Below, piece by piece: positions 1 through 9,657 of a stretch of 64,000 bases of DNA (positions within the stretch are counted from its first letter, which is position 1; each line of letters begins with the position of its first letter). The notes under the pieces were generated by a model. The model searched no databases and had not been told where the DNA came from. It saw nothing but the letters and a program-made list of their open reading frames with translations. The translations under genes were made by a program, and so were the position numbers. The stretch spans positions 1,488,001-1,552,000 of the forward strand of contig NZ_CP081848.1 of assembly GCF_018982885.2 (NCBI RefSeq), written 5' to 3'. Origin of the DNA: Polymorphobacter megasporae (GTDB lineage: Bacteria; Pseudomonadota; Alphaproteobacteria; Sphingomonadales; Sphingomonadaceae).

Positions 1-176
1 CTGTTGGCCTGCGGCGCGTCGTTCGGCGATATCGGCGAGGACGCCGGCGAGCCAGTCGCGACGGACGATGCCGTCGTCACCGACGAGGAGCGAGGAGCCG
101 ATCTTGACGATGAGTCGGGGGCATTGCGCGGGGGAGAAGCGCGCGACGCGCTGGCGGATTGCGTCGTCCCCCCCAT
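1..176 (-). CDS. proB: Glutamate 5-kinase, N-terminal part (runs off left edge)
   Basis: The minus strand reads IVKIGSSLLVGDDGIV followed by RRDWLAGVLADIAERR, the first strand and nucleotide-binding start of glutamate 5-kinase, which phosphorylates L-glutamate in proline synthesis. Only about 58 residues lie in the window; the gene continues beyond base 1. It follows obgE on the same strand, an order I remember from related alphaproteobacteria. The obvious ATG (176-174) is out of frame with this body because the run of C at 168-174 (G on the coding strand) has seven bases where eight would join them. No ATG, GTG or TTG is in frame between the repeat and the conserved motif. Either the run is miscounted or a rare start such as ATC is used. 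Confidence 0.75.
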   Translation of the reverse strand, partial: MGGTTQSASASRASPPRNAPDSSSRSAPRSSSVTTASSVATGSPASSPISPNDAPQAN

Positions 177-182
177 TAAGCT

Positions 183-258
183 CGTCATCCCCGCGCAGGC
201 GGGGACCCATCACCCCGACCGGCTGGGCTGATGGGTCCCCGCCTGCGCGGGGATGACG
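183..258. repeat. Sphingomonad-type palindromic repeat
   Basis: Two inverted arms (GTCATCCCCGCGCAGGCGGG and its complement, then ACCCAT/ATGGGT) flank a short centre. This is a complete copy of the dispersed palindrome also found at 1591-1663, 6959-7032 and 7657-7732; a single half-copy lies at about 296-320. It sits directly upstream of proB. Confidence 0.85.
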
Positions 259-392
259 GTTGAGATTAGGACCGCCCCCCTCAACTGAAGCCGCACCCCC
301 GCCTTCGCGGGGATGACGGTTGGGGTTGGACCCGCCAGCGTCAACTGCATCCACGCTTTCGCTGGGTGCGCGGTTGGGATTGGAGTCGCTCC

Positions 393-1439
<1,047 letters not shown>

Positions 1440-1590
1440 CTAATACACGATTCTGGCGCGAGGTGCTTGCTGCGGGAATGGGGCGGGGCGAGGGTCGATC
1501 AGATGCTCACGGGCAGCGCGTCGCACCTTGGAGCGGTGCGTTGCGATTACTTGCGACGGCAACCCTGGACGAACGCGACCTCTAAACGGC

Positions 1591-1663
1591 ATCATCCCCG
1601 CGGAGGCGGGGACCGAAAGTCACGCCGCTGGTGACCTTGGGTCCCCGCCTACGCGGGGATGAC
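1591..1663. repeat. Sphingomonad-type palindromic repeat
   Basis: Inverted arms ATCATCCCCGCGGAGGCGGG and CCCCGCCTACGCGGGGATGA enclose about 30 bases. The arms differ slightly from the other copies. It lies between rpmA and obgE and may act as a transcript hairpin there. Confidence 0.85.
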
Positions 1664-1716
1664 AGAATTGAGGGCGGGGCCGATCGATTGACGACCGCGA
1701 ACCGCGCTCCAGCAAA

Positions 1717-1998
1717 CTATTCGGCGGCGATTGCCATCGGTTCCGGTCGTGCGTCGACGCTGACGTACTTGCGGCCGAGCTTGCCCGAGTGGAACACGAC
1801 GACACCTTCGGCGGTGGCGAACAGCGTGTGGTCCTTGCCGAGGCCGACGTTGCGGCCCGGATAGACGCGCGTGCCGCGCTGGCGGATGATGATGCAGCCG
1901 CCCGTGACGTCCTGGCCGCCGAAGCGCTTGACGCCGAGACGGCGCCCTGCGGAGTCGCGACCGTTGCGGGACGAGCCGCCTGCTTTCTTATGTGCCAT
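1717..1998 (-). CDS. rpmA: 50S ribosomal protein bL27
   Basis: 93 residues beginning [16 protein letters not shown], the classic bL27 N-terminus that reaches towards the peptidyl transferase centre. It continues with [18 protein letters not shown] and GKDHTLFA. No N-terminal extension of the Firmicutes cleaved type is present. It starts 6 bp after the rplU stop on the same strand, so both are surely co-transcribed. Confidence 0.98.
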   Translation of the reverse strand: MAHKKAGGSSRNGRDSAGRRLGVKRFGGQDVTGGCIIIRQRGTRVYPGRNVGLGKDHTLFATAEGVVVFHSGKLGRKYVSVDARPEPMAIAAE

Positions 1999-2004
1999 GG
2001 TGCC

Positions 2005-2289
2005 TTAACCTACCGAAACGATCTTCAGGACCGTCAGCTGCTGACGGTGCCCGTTCTTCCGGCGATAGTTATGCCGGCGCTTCTTCTTGAAGATGATGAC
2101 CTTGTCGCCCTTGGTCTGCGCGACGATCTCGGCGGTGACGCCGCCCGCCGAAACGAGACCGCCGTCGCCGAGCATCAGCGTCTCGAGCGTGACAGTATCA
2201 CCCGCCACGCCGTCGAGCTTCTCGACGATGATCTTGTCGTCGGTGGCGACCCGATATTGCTTGCCGCCCGTGCGCACTACCGCGAACAT
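2005..2289 (-). CDS. rplU: 50S ribosomal protein bL21
   Basis: 94 residues from ATG at 2289 ([14 protein letters not shown]), the universal bL21 N-terminus. A longer in-frame reading exists but adds 11 residues absent from the family. An AAGG stretch lies just upstream of this ATG on the minus strand. The protein ends with the basic [11 protein letters not shown] region typical of bL21. It is the first gene of the rplU-rpmA pair. Confidence 0.97.
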   Translation of the reverse strand: MFAVVRTGGKQYRVATDDKIIVEKLDGVAGDTVTLETLMLGDGGLVSAGGVTAEIVAQTKGDKVIIFKKKRRHNYRRKNGHRQQLTVLKIVSVG

Positions 2290-2632
2290 GTTCTTTAACC
2301 TTGGCCGAATCGATTTGCGCACGGGTCCGCCACGGGGGCGGTCGTACGGGAAGCGGGTTGCTAGAGGGTGAGGCCGCGGTTGTCAACGTTTGCGGGGGCC
2401 GGGGGTTGGCGCTGACTTCCTCCCTCTCCCCTTGAGGGAGAGGGACGGCGCGCCCTTGCGCGCAGGGTGAGGGTGAGTGCGGGGAGAGTGGCTTAAAATG
2501 CCATCCGCACCCTCACCCTGGTCGCGCGAAGGGCGCAACCGTCCCTCTCCCTCAAGGGGAGAGGGAAGACCGTCACCCGCTGCGACCCCGCCGCCGGGTG
2601 ACGCTGCCCCCCGCCGTCCCTATCTTCGCCCC
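2290..2632. other. Intergenic gap with a long REP-like palindrome
   Basis: This gap between rplU and the divergent P450 gene holds the rplU promoter region (not resolved) and the inverted repeat at 2418-2567. No supported gene is seen. An open frame extending the P450 upstream is just translated repeat. Confidence 0.7.
2418..2567. repeat. Long REP-like inverted repeat
   Basis: Outer arms CTCCCTCTCCCCTTGAGGGA and the matching CCCTCTCCCTCAAGGGGAGA, with inner arms around CAGGGTGAGGGTG / CACCCTCACCCTG. The copy at 58668-58802 is nearly the same, and 37955-38082 is a diverged relative. Each lies between genes. Probably an extragenic palindrome family; function unknown. Confidence 0.85.
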
Positions 2633-4003
2633 ATGAACATCGCCTTCACGCCCCCCGCGCCGGTGCCCCTGGCCAAGCCGTTGTCGCGACTGCGCGGGGC
2701 GGCGCAGTTGCTCAGCGATCCGCTCGGCATGTGGACGCAGCGGCACTTCGACGAGTGGGTGTTGAGCGGCAAGTCGCTGCTCGGGCATATCACGATCGTC
2801 AGCGACCCGGCGTCGATCCGTACCTTCATGCTCGATCACGCGGCGAATTACGTCAAGGACGACCTCCAGCTGCGGGTGCTCAAGCCGAGCCTCGGCGAGG
2901 GACTGTTCACTGTCGAGGGGCCGGCGTGGAAGGTTCAGCGGCGCGCGCTCGCCGGGCTGTTCACCCCGCGCACCGTCGCCGGGTTCGCCGGGCCGATGGC
3001 GGCGGCGGCGGTGGCGCTGACCGATCGCTGGGCAAGACGCGGCGGGCGCAGGCTGCTCCAGGTCGACCGCGAGATGACGCAGGTGACCTTGGATGGGCTC
3101 GACGCGTCGATCTTCTCGGGCGGGCTCGGCGGTGACCGGGCGCAGGTCCACGACGCGCAGTCGTTCGTCACCGCTGCCGGGGCGATCGATCCGCTCGACC
3201 TGTTCGGTGCGCCGGCGTGGATTCCGCGCGTCAGCCGCCTGCGCGCGGCCCCGGTCCGGCGCTACTTCGACGGGCTGATCGACCGCCTCGTCAGCGACCG
3301 CCGTGCGCTCATCGCCGCCGATCCCGCCGCCGCGCCGCGCGACCTGCTGACCTTGTTGTTTGAGGCGCGCGACCCCGAGACCGGCGAGGGGCTGACCCCG
3401 GCGGTGGTCCGTGACAACGTGCTGACCTTCCTTGGTGCGGGGACCGAGACGACGTCGAGCGCGCTGAGCTGGGCGCTATATCTGCTGTCGCAGGATCACG
3501 CCGCGCGCGAGCGGATCGAGGCCGAAGTCGACGACGTCCTCGGCGGGCGGACGGTCGCGGCCGACGATGTCGCCAAGCTGGTGTGGACCCGCGCGGTGAT
3601 CGACGAGACGCTGCGGCTGTACCCGACGGCACCCTTGATCCAGCGGATGGCGGTTGCCGAGGACACGCTCCACGGCGTGACGATCCCGCCGGGGTCGACC
3701 GTGGTCTATGCGCCTTGGGTGCTCCACCGGCATCGCAAATTGTGGGACCGGCCGGGCGAGTTCGACCCGACGCGTTTCCTGCCCGGAGCGCCGCCGATCG
3801 ACCGCTTCGCGTATCTGCCGTTCGGGGCGGGACCGCGCGTCTGCATCGGCGCGAGCTTCGCGTTGCAGGAGGCGGTGGTGACGCTGGCGACGATCGTCCA
3901 GCGCTGCCGCCTCGACCTGCTGCCGGGGGCGGTCGTCATGCCCGAACACCGGATCACGCTGCGCCCCAAGCGCGGATTGCCGATGCTGGTGACCGCGCGC
4001 TAG
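2633..4003 (+). CDS. Cytochrome P450
   Basis: 456 residues from ATG 2633 (MNIAFTPPAPVPLAKP); upstream in-frame codons are repeat sequence. A heme-thiolate monooxygenase: it activates O2 with electrons from a redox partner that is not encoded nearby. Landmarks are the I-helix FLGAGTETTSS, the ExxR motif DETLRLYP, the FDPTRF region, and the heme loop FGAGPRVCIGASFA with the ligand Cys. No transmembrane anchor is present, so it should be soluble. The GTETTSS helix and overall length suggest the class E-like group rather than the CYP101/107 type. Substrate cannot be inferred. A secreted hydrolase gene follows 9 bp later on the same strand and is probably co-transcribed. Confidence 0.93.
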   Translation: MNIAFTPPAPVPLAKPLSRLRGAAQLLSDPLGMWTQRHFDEWVLSGKSLLGHITIVSDPASIRTFMLDHAANYVKDDLQLRVLKPSLGEGLFTVEGPAWKVQRRALAGLFTPRTVAGFAGPMAAAAVALTDRWARRGGRRLLQVDREMTQVTLDGLDASIFSGGLGGDRAQVHDAQSFVTAAGAIDPLDLFGAPAWIPRVSRLRAAPVRRYFDGLIDRLVSDRRALIAADPAAAPRDLLTLLFEARDPETGEGLTPAVVRDNVLTFLGAGTETTSSALSWALYLLSQDHAARERIEAEVDDVLGGRTVAADDVAKLVWTRAVIDETLRLYPTAPLIQRMAVAEDTLHGVTIPPGSTVVYAPWVLHRHRKLWDRPGEFDPTRFLPGAPPIDRFAYLPFGAGPRVCIGASFALQEAVVTLATIVQRCRLDLLPGAVVMPEHRITLRPKRGLPMLVTAR

Positions 4004-4012
4004 ACTGCGCGC

Positions 4013-5080
4013 ATGGTCCGCATCCTCATCGCCGCGCTCGCCCTATTCCTTACTGGAGGTGTCGCGAGCGCCGCCGCGGTGCCGGTCGAGGGCGACTATG
4101 TCGTCCGCGATTTCACCTTCGCGTCGGGGGAGAAGCTGCCCGAGTTGCGGCTGCATTATACGACGCTCGGCACGCCGCGGCGCGATGCGGCCGGGCACGT
4201 CACCAACGCGGTGATGGTCCTCCACGGCACCGGCGGGAGCGGCAAGCAGTTCTTCGCGCCGCAGTTCGCCAACGCGCTGTTCGGCCCCGGCCAGCCGCTC
4301 GACACGTCGGTCTATTACGTCATCCTTCCCGACGAGATCGGCCACGGCGCGTCGTCGAAGCCGAGCGACGGCCTCCACGCGCGGTTTCCGCATTATGGCT
4401 ATGCCGACATGGTCGCGGCGGACCATCTGCTGCTGACCAAAGGGCTCGGTGTCGATCGGCTGCGGCTGCTGATGGGCACGTCGATGGGGTGCATGCACAC
4501 GCTGACGTACGCCGAGGCCTACCCCGGTTTCGCCCGCGCGCTGATGCCGCTGGCGTGTGTTCCGGTGCCGATTTCGGGGGCGAACCGGCAGTGGCGCAAG
4601 CTCGCGATCGACGGGATCAAGCTCGATCCGGCGTGGGCCGGGGGCGATTATAAGGTTGAGCCGGAGGCGGGGCTGCGGACGGCGCTGTCGCTGCTCGTCG
4701 CGTTCGGCAGCGCGCCGGTGTTGATGCAGCACGACCTGCCGACCGGCGATGCGGTCGACGCCGCGGTGACCGCACGGATGGCGCGCGACATGCCGCTGCG
4801 CGATGCCAACGACCTGATCTACCAGCTCGATTCGTCGCGCGACTATGATCCCGGGCCGAAGCTGGCGACGATCGACGTCCCGCTGACATGGGTCAATTCG
4901 GGCGACGACCTGATCAACCCGCCCGAGCTGCACCTGGTCGAAGGCGCGATCGGGCGAGTGCCGCAGGGGCGTTTCGTGCTGATCCCCGCGAGCCTCGCGA
5001 CGCGCGGGCACGGGTCGCATACCTCGGCGGCGCTGTGGAAGGACGAGCTTGTCGCCCTGCTGGCGCGATCGGGCGGTTAG
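4013..5080 (+). CDS. Exported alpha/beta hydrolase, homoserine O-acetyltransferase-like
   Basis: 355 residues. The N-terminus MVRILIAALALFLTGGVASA is a signal peptide, so the protein acts in the periplasm or outside. The fold resembles MetX: HYTTLG, VLHGTGG, the nucleophile elbow GTSMGCMH (Ser), and a C-terminal HGSHTSA supplying the His. True MetX enzymes are cytoplasmic, so the signal peptide and the absence of methionine genes argue for another ester or acyl substrate. It starts 9 bp after the P450 stop, suggesting shared transcription. Its stop overlaps the intended stop of the convergent ligD by 2 bases. Confidence 0.88.
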   Translation: MVRILIAALALFLTGGVASAAAVPVEGDYVVRDFTFASGEKLPELRLHYTTLGTPRRDAAGHVTNAVMVLHGTGGSGKQFFAPQFANALFGPGQPLDTSVYYVILPDEIGHGASSKPSDGLHARFPHYGYADMVAADHLLLTKGLGVDRLRLLMGTSMGCMHTLTYAEAYPGFARALMPLACVPVPISGANRQWRKLAIDGIKLDPAWAGGDYKVEPEAGLRTALSLLVAFGSAPVLMQHDLPTGDAVDAAVTARMARDMPLRDANDLIYQLDSSRDYDPGPKLATIDVPLTWVNSGDDLINPPELHLVEGAIGRVPQGRFVLIPASLATRGHGSHTSAALWKDELVALLARSGG

Positions 5081-7636
5081 GCGGGCAGTTTCGCCGCTTT
5101 CGCCTTCTCCGCCGGGCGCTTCGACTGGGCGAGAACTGCGGCGGGATCGGCGGCGGTGAAGGCGCTCCCCGCGACGGTTTCGCTTAGCTGCGCCCAGGTG
5201 ATCGGAACCGCGACCCCCGCCCCTTCGGGCGCGGACCGAATACGGCAGGACCGCAGTTGCGCCGCGCTGGTTGCGCAGCCAGTCGACGAAGATGCGGCCC
5301 TTGCGCTTGGCCTTGCTCATGTTGGCGACGAAGGCGTCGGGCATCTCGGCCTCGAGCGATTCGGCGAACGCCTTCGCCCATGCCTTGACCGCGGGCCATT
5401 CGGCGTCGGGGATCAGTGGCGCGACGACATGGACGCCCTTGCCGCCGGTGAGCATCGGGAAGCTTGCCAGCCCTTTCGACTTCAGCCGGTCGCGGATCAG
5501 AACGGCGGCGGTGCGGACGACGGCGAAGTCGAGCCCCTCGTCGGGATCGAGGTCGATCACCAGCCGGTCGGGGCGCTCGATATCGGCGACGCGGCTGCCC
5601 CAGCCGTGGAACTCGATCGTCCCCATCTGGACGCAGTTGAGCAGCCCCTCGGGGTTGTCGACGTAGAGGTACGGCTCGGTCTTGCCGTCGGATTCGGCGA
5701 TGTCGACGTGGTGGACGTCGTCGGAGAACATGCCGCTGTCGTGCTTCTGGAAGAAACACGCCTTCGCGCGTCCCTGCGGGCAGCGGACGAGGCTGATCGG
5801 GCGTCCGCCGAGTTCCTTGAGCATGACGTCGGCGACGACCGCATAATAGTCGACGAGCGCGCCCTTGGTCATGCCGAGGTCGGGAAAGACGATGCGGTCG
5901 GGGCTGGTGACGCGGACGCCGTGGCGGTCGGGGGCGGGTGCGGCGGCCGGGGCGGCGCGAACCGGGTCCGAATCCTTTGCGGGGGCTTCGAGAACGACAT
6001 CCGCCGCCTTCTTGTCGCTGCGCAGCCCGAGGAAGCTGGCGTGGCGGACGTGGCCGTCGGCGGTGAACTCGGCGAAGGCAATCTCGGCGACGAGCTCGGG
6101 CCGGACGAAATTCGCGCCGCGCTTGGCGATCGCAGGTAGCTTTCCGGCGAAGGGCGACTTGTCGGTGGCGAGCATGGCGAGCTTCGCCGTGACGTCTTCG
6201 AGCGTGCGGTCGTCGAAGCCGGTGCCGACGCGCCCGGCGTAGCGCAGCCCCCCGTCCTCCTGGACCCCGAGGAGCAGCGAGGCGAAGCCGCGCCCGTTCT
6301 CCGACTTCGACCAGCCGCCGATGACGAATTCCTGGCGGTGGGTGCATTTCGACTTGAGCCACGACCCCGACCGGCCGGGGCGAGACTTGCCGTCGGCGCG
6401 CTTCGACACGACGCCTTCGTAGCCCGCCGCACACAACGCCGAGAACATCGCCTCGCCGCCGCCGCGGACGTGCTCGGAATAATGCAGCGGCGCGGGGGCG
6501 TCGGCGAGGAGGGGCGCGAGCTTCGCCTTGCGCTCGATGAGCGGCAGACCTGCGAGATCCTCGCCGTCGAGTTCGAGGAGGTCGAAGGCGAAATACAGTA
6601 GCGGGCCATTGTCCTTGAGCGCCGCCTGGAGTGTCGAGAAATTCGGCTTGCCGGCGGCGTCGAGCGCCACGATCTCGCCGTCGATCAGCGCCGACGCGCA
6701 CGGCAGCGTTGCGCACGCCACCGGCACCGCGCCGAATTTCGCGGTCCAGTCGAGCCCGCTGCGCGAATAGGCGATCGCCGTGCCGCCGCCGACCGCAACG
6801 AGGGCGCGATAGCCGTCGTATTTCGTCTCGTGGAGCCAGTCGTTGCCGGTCGGCGGGGTGTCGACGAGGGTGGCAAGCTGGGGTTCGCGGAAGGGGGGCG
6901 GTTTGAGGGTAGGGAATTTGCCCGACTTCGGCTTGCTCCCATCGCCTTCGAACTTTCTGTCATCCCCGCGAACGCGGGGACCCAATGTCGAAACATCGGG
7001 ACCTTGGGTCCCCGCTTTCGCGGGGATGACAGTCGATTTTTTGCGGGCCTTCGCGGTGGTCGTTTTCACGGGCGGCTCACCCGCCGCAATCGCCTCCATC
7101 GTCCGCCCCGTCTCCACGCTCGTATCGAAGTCGAGCTCGGCCCCCGTCGCAAACTCATCTGCGATCTTGCCGAGCAGCCAGTTCTCCGCCTTGCCCTCGG
7201 GCTTGAGGCGGATTAGCACCCATTCGCCCTTCATCCGCTCGCCGGTCAGGGTGAAATGGAGCTTGCCCTTCGCCATCCCCTCGCGCGGGTCGATCTCGTT
7301 GGTCCACGTCCCGCGGTCCCACAGCATGACCGTGCCGCCGCCGTATTCGCCCTTGGGGATAGTCCCCTCGAAGGTCGCGTAGCTCAGCGGGTGGTCCTCG
7401 GTGCGGACTGCGAGGCGCTTGACCGACGGATCGCCGCTCGGTGGCTTGGTCACCGCCCATGACAGCAGGACACCGTCGAGTTCGAGACGAAAGTCCCAGT
7501 GCATCCGCGACGCCGCGTGGCGCTGGACCATGAAGCTGTCGCCGGTCGCGCGCCCGGGGGTGCCCGCGGGTTCGGCGGTCTTCGCGAAGTCGCGCTTGCT
7601 GTTGTATTTAGCGAGAGCATCAGCGGGGGTGGGCAT
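5077..7636 (-). pseudogene. ligD: DNA ligase D, frameshifted near the 3' end
   Basis: Multidomain NHEJ ligase starting at ATG 7636 (MPTPADALAKYN). Order: 3'-phosphoesterase domain about residues 36-165 (MVQRHAASRMHWDFRLE); a linker; ATP-dependent ligase domain about 250-560 with the nucleotidyl Lys in ETKYDGYR; primase-polymerase domain from about 572 (SLVRCPQGRAKACFF, DLDPDEGLD). After PYSVRAR (about residue 803, near base 5227) the frame breaks. The family C-terminus resumes in another frame as GAGVAVPITWAQLS and ends at TAA 5079-5077, giving an intended length near 852. Unrepaired, the frame runs on to 4043 as antisense nonsense. Only the last 50 or so residues are lost, so some activity might remain; a sequencing error is equally possible. 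The linker at about 201-227 is translated palindromic repeat. ku lies upstream on the same strand. Confidence 0.85.
6959..7032. repeat. Palindromic repeat inserted inside the ligD coding region
   Basis: A full copy of the dispersed palindrome lies in frame within ligD. It encodes VIPAKAGTQGPDVS then TLGPRVRGDD between the phosphoesterase and ligase domains. The reading frame is kept on both sides. Confidence 0.9.
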
Positions 7637-7656
7637 GGTGTGATCCCGATCTCTGC

Positions 7657-7732
7657 CGTCATCCCCGCGAAGGCGGGGACCCATCACCACGGACGGTTGG
7701 GGTGATGGGTCCCCGCCTTCGCGGGAATGACG
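7657..7732. repeat. Sphingomonad-type palindromic repeat
   Basis: Complete copy with arms CGTCATCCCCGCGAAGGCGG and CCGCCTTCGCGGGAATGACG. It fills most of the gap between the ku stop and the ligD start and could form a hairpin in a ku-ligD transcript. Confidence 0.88.
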
Positions 7733-7779
7733 TTATAAAAATGAGCAGTCGCGCACTTTGATCGTGGCAACCCAGAGGG

Positions 7780-8664
7780 TCACGCGCGCTTCCTTGCGAG
7801 AGCCTTGGCCTCCGGCTCGGCCTTCGCTGCCGCCTTCGCCTTGCGCGGTGCAACCTTCGGCGAAGCCGCCGCCGGGGCCGCGCCGCCCCTCTCGATCGAC
7901 GCCTTCAACGCCGCCATCAGGTCGATCACGTTCGATGCCTTGGGCGCAGGCTCATTATTCTCGACATCGGCGACCTTCTTGCCGCGCTTCTCGTCGATCA
8001 GCGCGCGCAGCGCATCCTCGTAGCGATCATGGAACTTGCCCGGATCGAACTTCGCGGTGCGCTTGTCGATCAGCGCGGTCGCCAACTCCATCAGTTCAGG
8101 CGTCGCAGCGTCGTCGGGGATTGAGCGGAAGAAGCCGCTCGCCTTGTTGACCTCCTCCTCGTAGCGCAGAGTCTCGAGGATCATCCCGCGCCCGCACGGC
8201 TTGAGACTGATCAGATACTCGTGGCCGCGCATCGCCAATTGGCCGAGCCCCACCTTCTTTGCCGCCTTGAGTGCATCGCGGATGACGCAGAACGCTTCCT
8301 CGGCGAGCTCGTCCTTGGGCACGCAAAAATACGGTTTCTCGAAATAGATCGGGTCGATCTCGGCGGCGTCGACGAACTGGGTCAGTTCGAGCGTCTTCTT
8401 CGACTCGAGCTTGACCCCCTCGATCTCGTCGTCGGACAGGATGACGTACTTGCCCTTCTCGACCTCGAATCCCTTGACGATCTCGTCGGGGTCGACGGTG
8501 CCGAGCCCGGGGACGGTCTTCTCGTACTTGATCCGCTTGCCGCTCGGCTCATGGATCTGGTTGAGCGCGATCGTCCCAGCGCTCCGTGTCGCCGAATAGA
8601 GTTCGATCGGGATCGAGACGAGCGCGAGGCGCAATTGTCCCGACCAATAGGCGCGCGCGGCCAT
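7780..8664 (-). CDS. ku: Ku protein for non-homologous end joining
   Basis: 294 residues from ATG 8664 (MAARAYWSGQLRLALVSIPI), preceded by GGAGAG. Bacterial Ku forms a homodimeric ring that loads on double-strand ends and recruits LigD. The Ku core is complete (ELYSATRSAGTIALNQIH, KRIKYEKTVPG, KYVILSDDEIE). A Lys/Ala-rich C-terminal tail (RKAKAAAKAEPEAKALARKR) matches the DNA-binding tails of bacterial Ku. ligD follows 140 bp later on the same strand, the usual two-gene NHEJ arrangement. A candidate EcfG-type promoter lies at 8690-8714. Confidence 0.95.
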   Translation of the reverse strand: MAARAYWSGQLRLALVSIPIELYSATRSAGTIALNQIHEPSGKRIKYEKTVPGLGTVDPDEIVKGFEVEKGKYVILSDDEIEGVKLESKKTLELTQFVDAAEIDPIYFEKPYFCVPKDELAEEAFCVIRDALKAAKKVGLGQLAMRGHEYLISLKPCGRGMILETLRYEEEVNKASGFFRSIPDDAATPELMELATALIDKRTAKFDPGKFHDRYEDALRALIDEKRGKKVADVENNEPAPKASNVIDLMAALKASIERGGAAPAAASPKVAPRKAKAAAKAEPEAKALARKRA

Positions 8665-8689
8665 GTCGTCTCTCCATTGTCGCCGGATC

Positions 8690-8714
8690 AACTTATGCGT
8701 GCGCGAGTCGTTCC
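8690..8714 (-). promoter_or_regulatory. Candidate EcfG-type promoter upstream of ku
   Basis: On the minus strand GGAAC is followed after exactly 16 bases by AGTT, one base from the general-stress consensus GGAAC-N16/17-CGTT of alphaproteobacteria. It ends about 25 bases before the ku start codon. Confidence 0.45.
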
Positions 8715-8747
8715 GCCGCCGATTCGGGAACCGCGACGACGATGGGG

Positions 8748-8797
8748 CGCTAGGGAGGCGCGCGCTCTCGCGCTAGGACGCTAAGGGAGGCGCGCGG
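8748..8797. repeat. Short direct repeat, GC-rich
   Basis: CGCTAGGGAGGCGCGCG recurs about 31 bp later as CGCTAAGGGAGGCGCGCGG, just upstream of the lipid kinase. It may simply reflect slippage. Confidence 0.5.
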
Positions 8798-8816
8798 CCG
8801 CGCGCTGGGGGGACGC

Positions 8817-9632
8817 ATGAAGACACTCTGGCTCGTCCTCAATACCGCAAGCGGATCGACGAGCGACGCGATCGTCGGCGAGTTCGAGCAGGCGTGTGGC
8901 GACTATGTCATCGCCGGGCGCACCGCATTTCCGGCCGAAACGCTGCCCGATGCGACGGTGCTCGACGCCGCCGGGGTCGATACGCTCGTCGTTTTCGGCG
9001 GCGACGGCACGATTAATGCGGCGACGTGCAACGTCGAGGACTGGGACGGGACCGCGCTTATCCTGCCCGGGGGAACGATGAACGGGCTGGCGAAGCAGCT
9101 CCACGGCGACATCGGCTGGGCCGAAGTCCTCAAGCGCGCGCCGAACGGGCACGCGATCCACGTCCCTGTCGCAATCTGCGGCCAGCATCGGGCCATGGTC
9201 GGGGTCATCCTCGGCCCGGCGTCGTCGTGGTTCCACGCGCGCGAATATGTCCGCAGCGGCGCGTGGTCGAAGGTGACCCGCGCATTGCGTTACGCCGCGC
9301 GCAAGACCTTCGCGCGGACGATCCGCGTCGTCGGGGAAGGGCCCAATGCAGGGCGGCACCGTGCGGTGATCGTCACCCCGCGCGACCATGATCTCGAAAT
9401 CGCCGCGGTCAGCACCGACAGCTGGTTCATCGCTGCGCGGCTCGGCTGGTCGTGGCTGCTCGGCGACTGGCGCGATGCCGATGGCGTCACCGTCACCTAT
9501 GCGCCGTCGGTCGACCTCGCCTCGTCGCGGCAGGTGTCGGTGCTGTTCGATGGCGAGCCCGCGAAGCTGCGCGCGCCGGTCCATGTCGAGCACGCGGTGA
9601 CCCGCCTCACGTTCATCGCGACCAAGGCATGA
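8817..9632 (+). CDS. Diacylglycerol kinase-family lipid kinase
   Basis: 271 residues. The N-terminal catalytic domain begins LWLVLNTASGS and carries the nucleotide-binding motif VVFGGDGTINAAT (GGDGT at residues 61-65), then LPGGTMNGLAKQLHGD in place of the usual PxGTxN stretch. Such enzymes phosphorylate diacylglycerol, sphingosine or related lipids at the inner membrane; sphingolipids are envelope lipids in sphingomonads, which makes a sphingoid substrate possible but unproven. The ATG follows a G-rich run. The metallophosphoesterase gene begins 25 bp downstream on the same strand. Confidence 0.88.
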   Translation: MKTLWLVLNTASGSTSDAIVGEFEQACGDYVIAGRTAFPAETLPDATVLDAAGVDTLVVFGGDGTINAATCNVEDWDGTALILPGGTMNGLAKQLHGDIGWAEVLKRAPNGHAIHVPVAICGQHRAMVGVILGPASSWFHAREYVRSGAWSKVTRALRYAARKTFARTIRVVGEGPNAGRHRAVIVTPRDHDLEIAAVSTDSWFIAARLGWSWLLGDWRDADGVTVTYAPSVDLASSRQVSVLFDGEPAKLRAPVHVEHAVTRLTFIATKA

Positions 9633-9657
9633 CGACCCAAGGCCGAGGGCCGATTTC

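Noticed and set aside
180-330. CRISPR-like repeats
   Set aside because: Repeats are palindromic pairs with no regular spacing or spacers; they belong to a dispersed repeat family.
1515-1540. Hairpin CGCACC/GGTGCG as rpmA terminator
   Set aside because: It lies about 180 bp beyond rpmA and only 80 bp before obgE, with no T-run; not convincing.
2477-2632. N-terminal extension of the P450
   Set aside because: It is the translation of the REP-like palindrome; family start is at 2633.
4043-5230. In-frame continuation of ligD to 4043 making a 1200-residue product
   Set aside because: After PYSVRAR the sequence is Arg-rich nonsense, antisense to the hydrolase; the family C-terminus is found in another frame ending at 5077.
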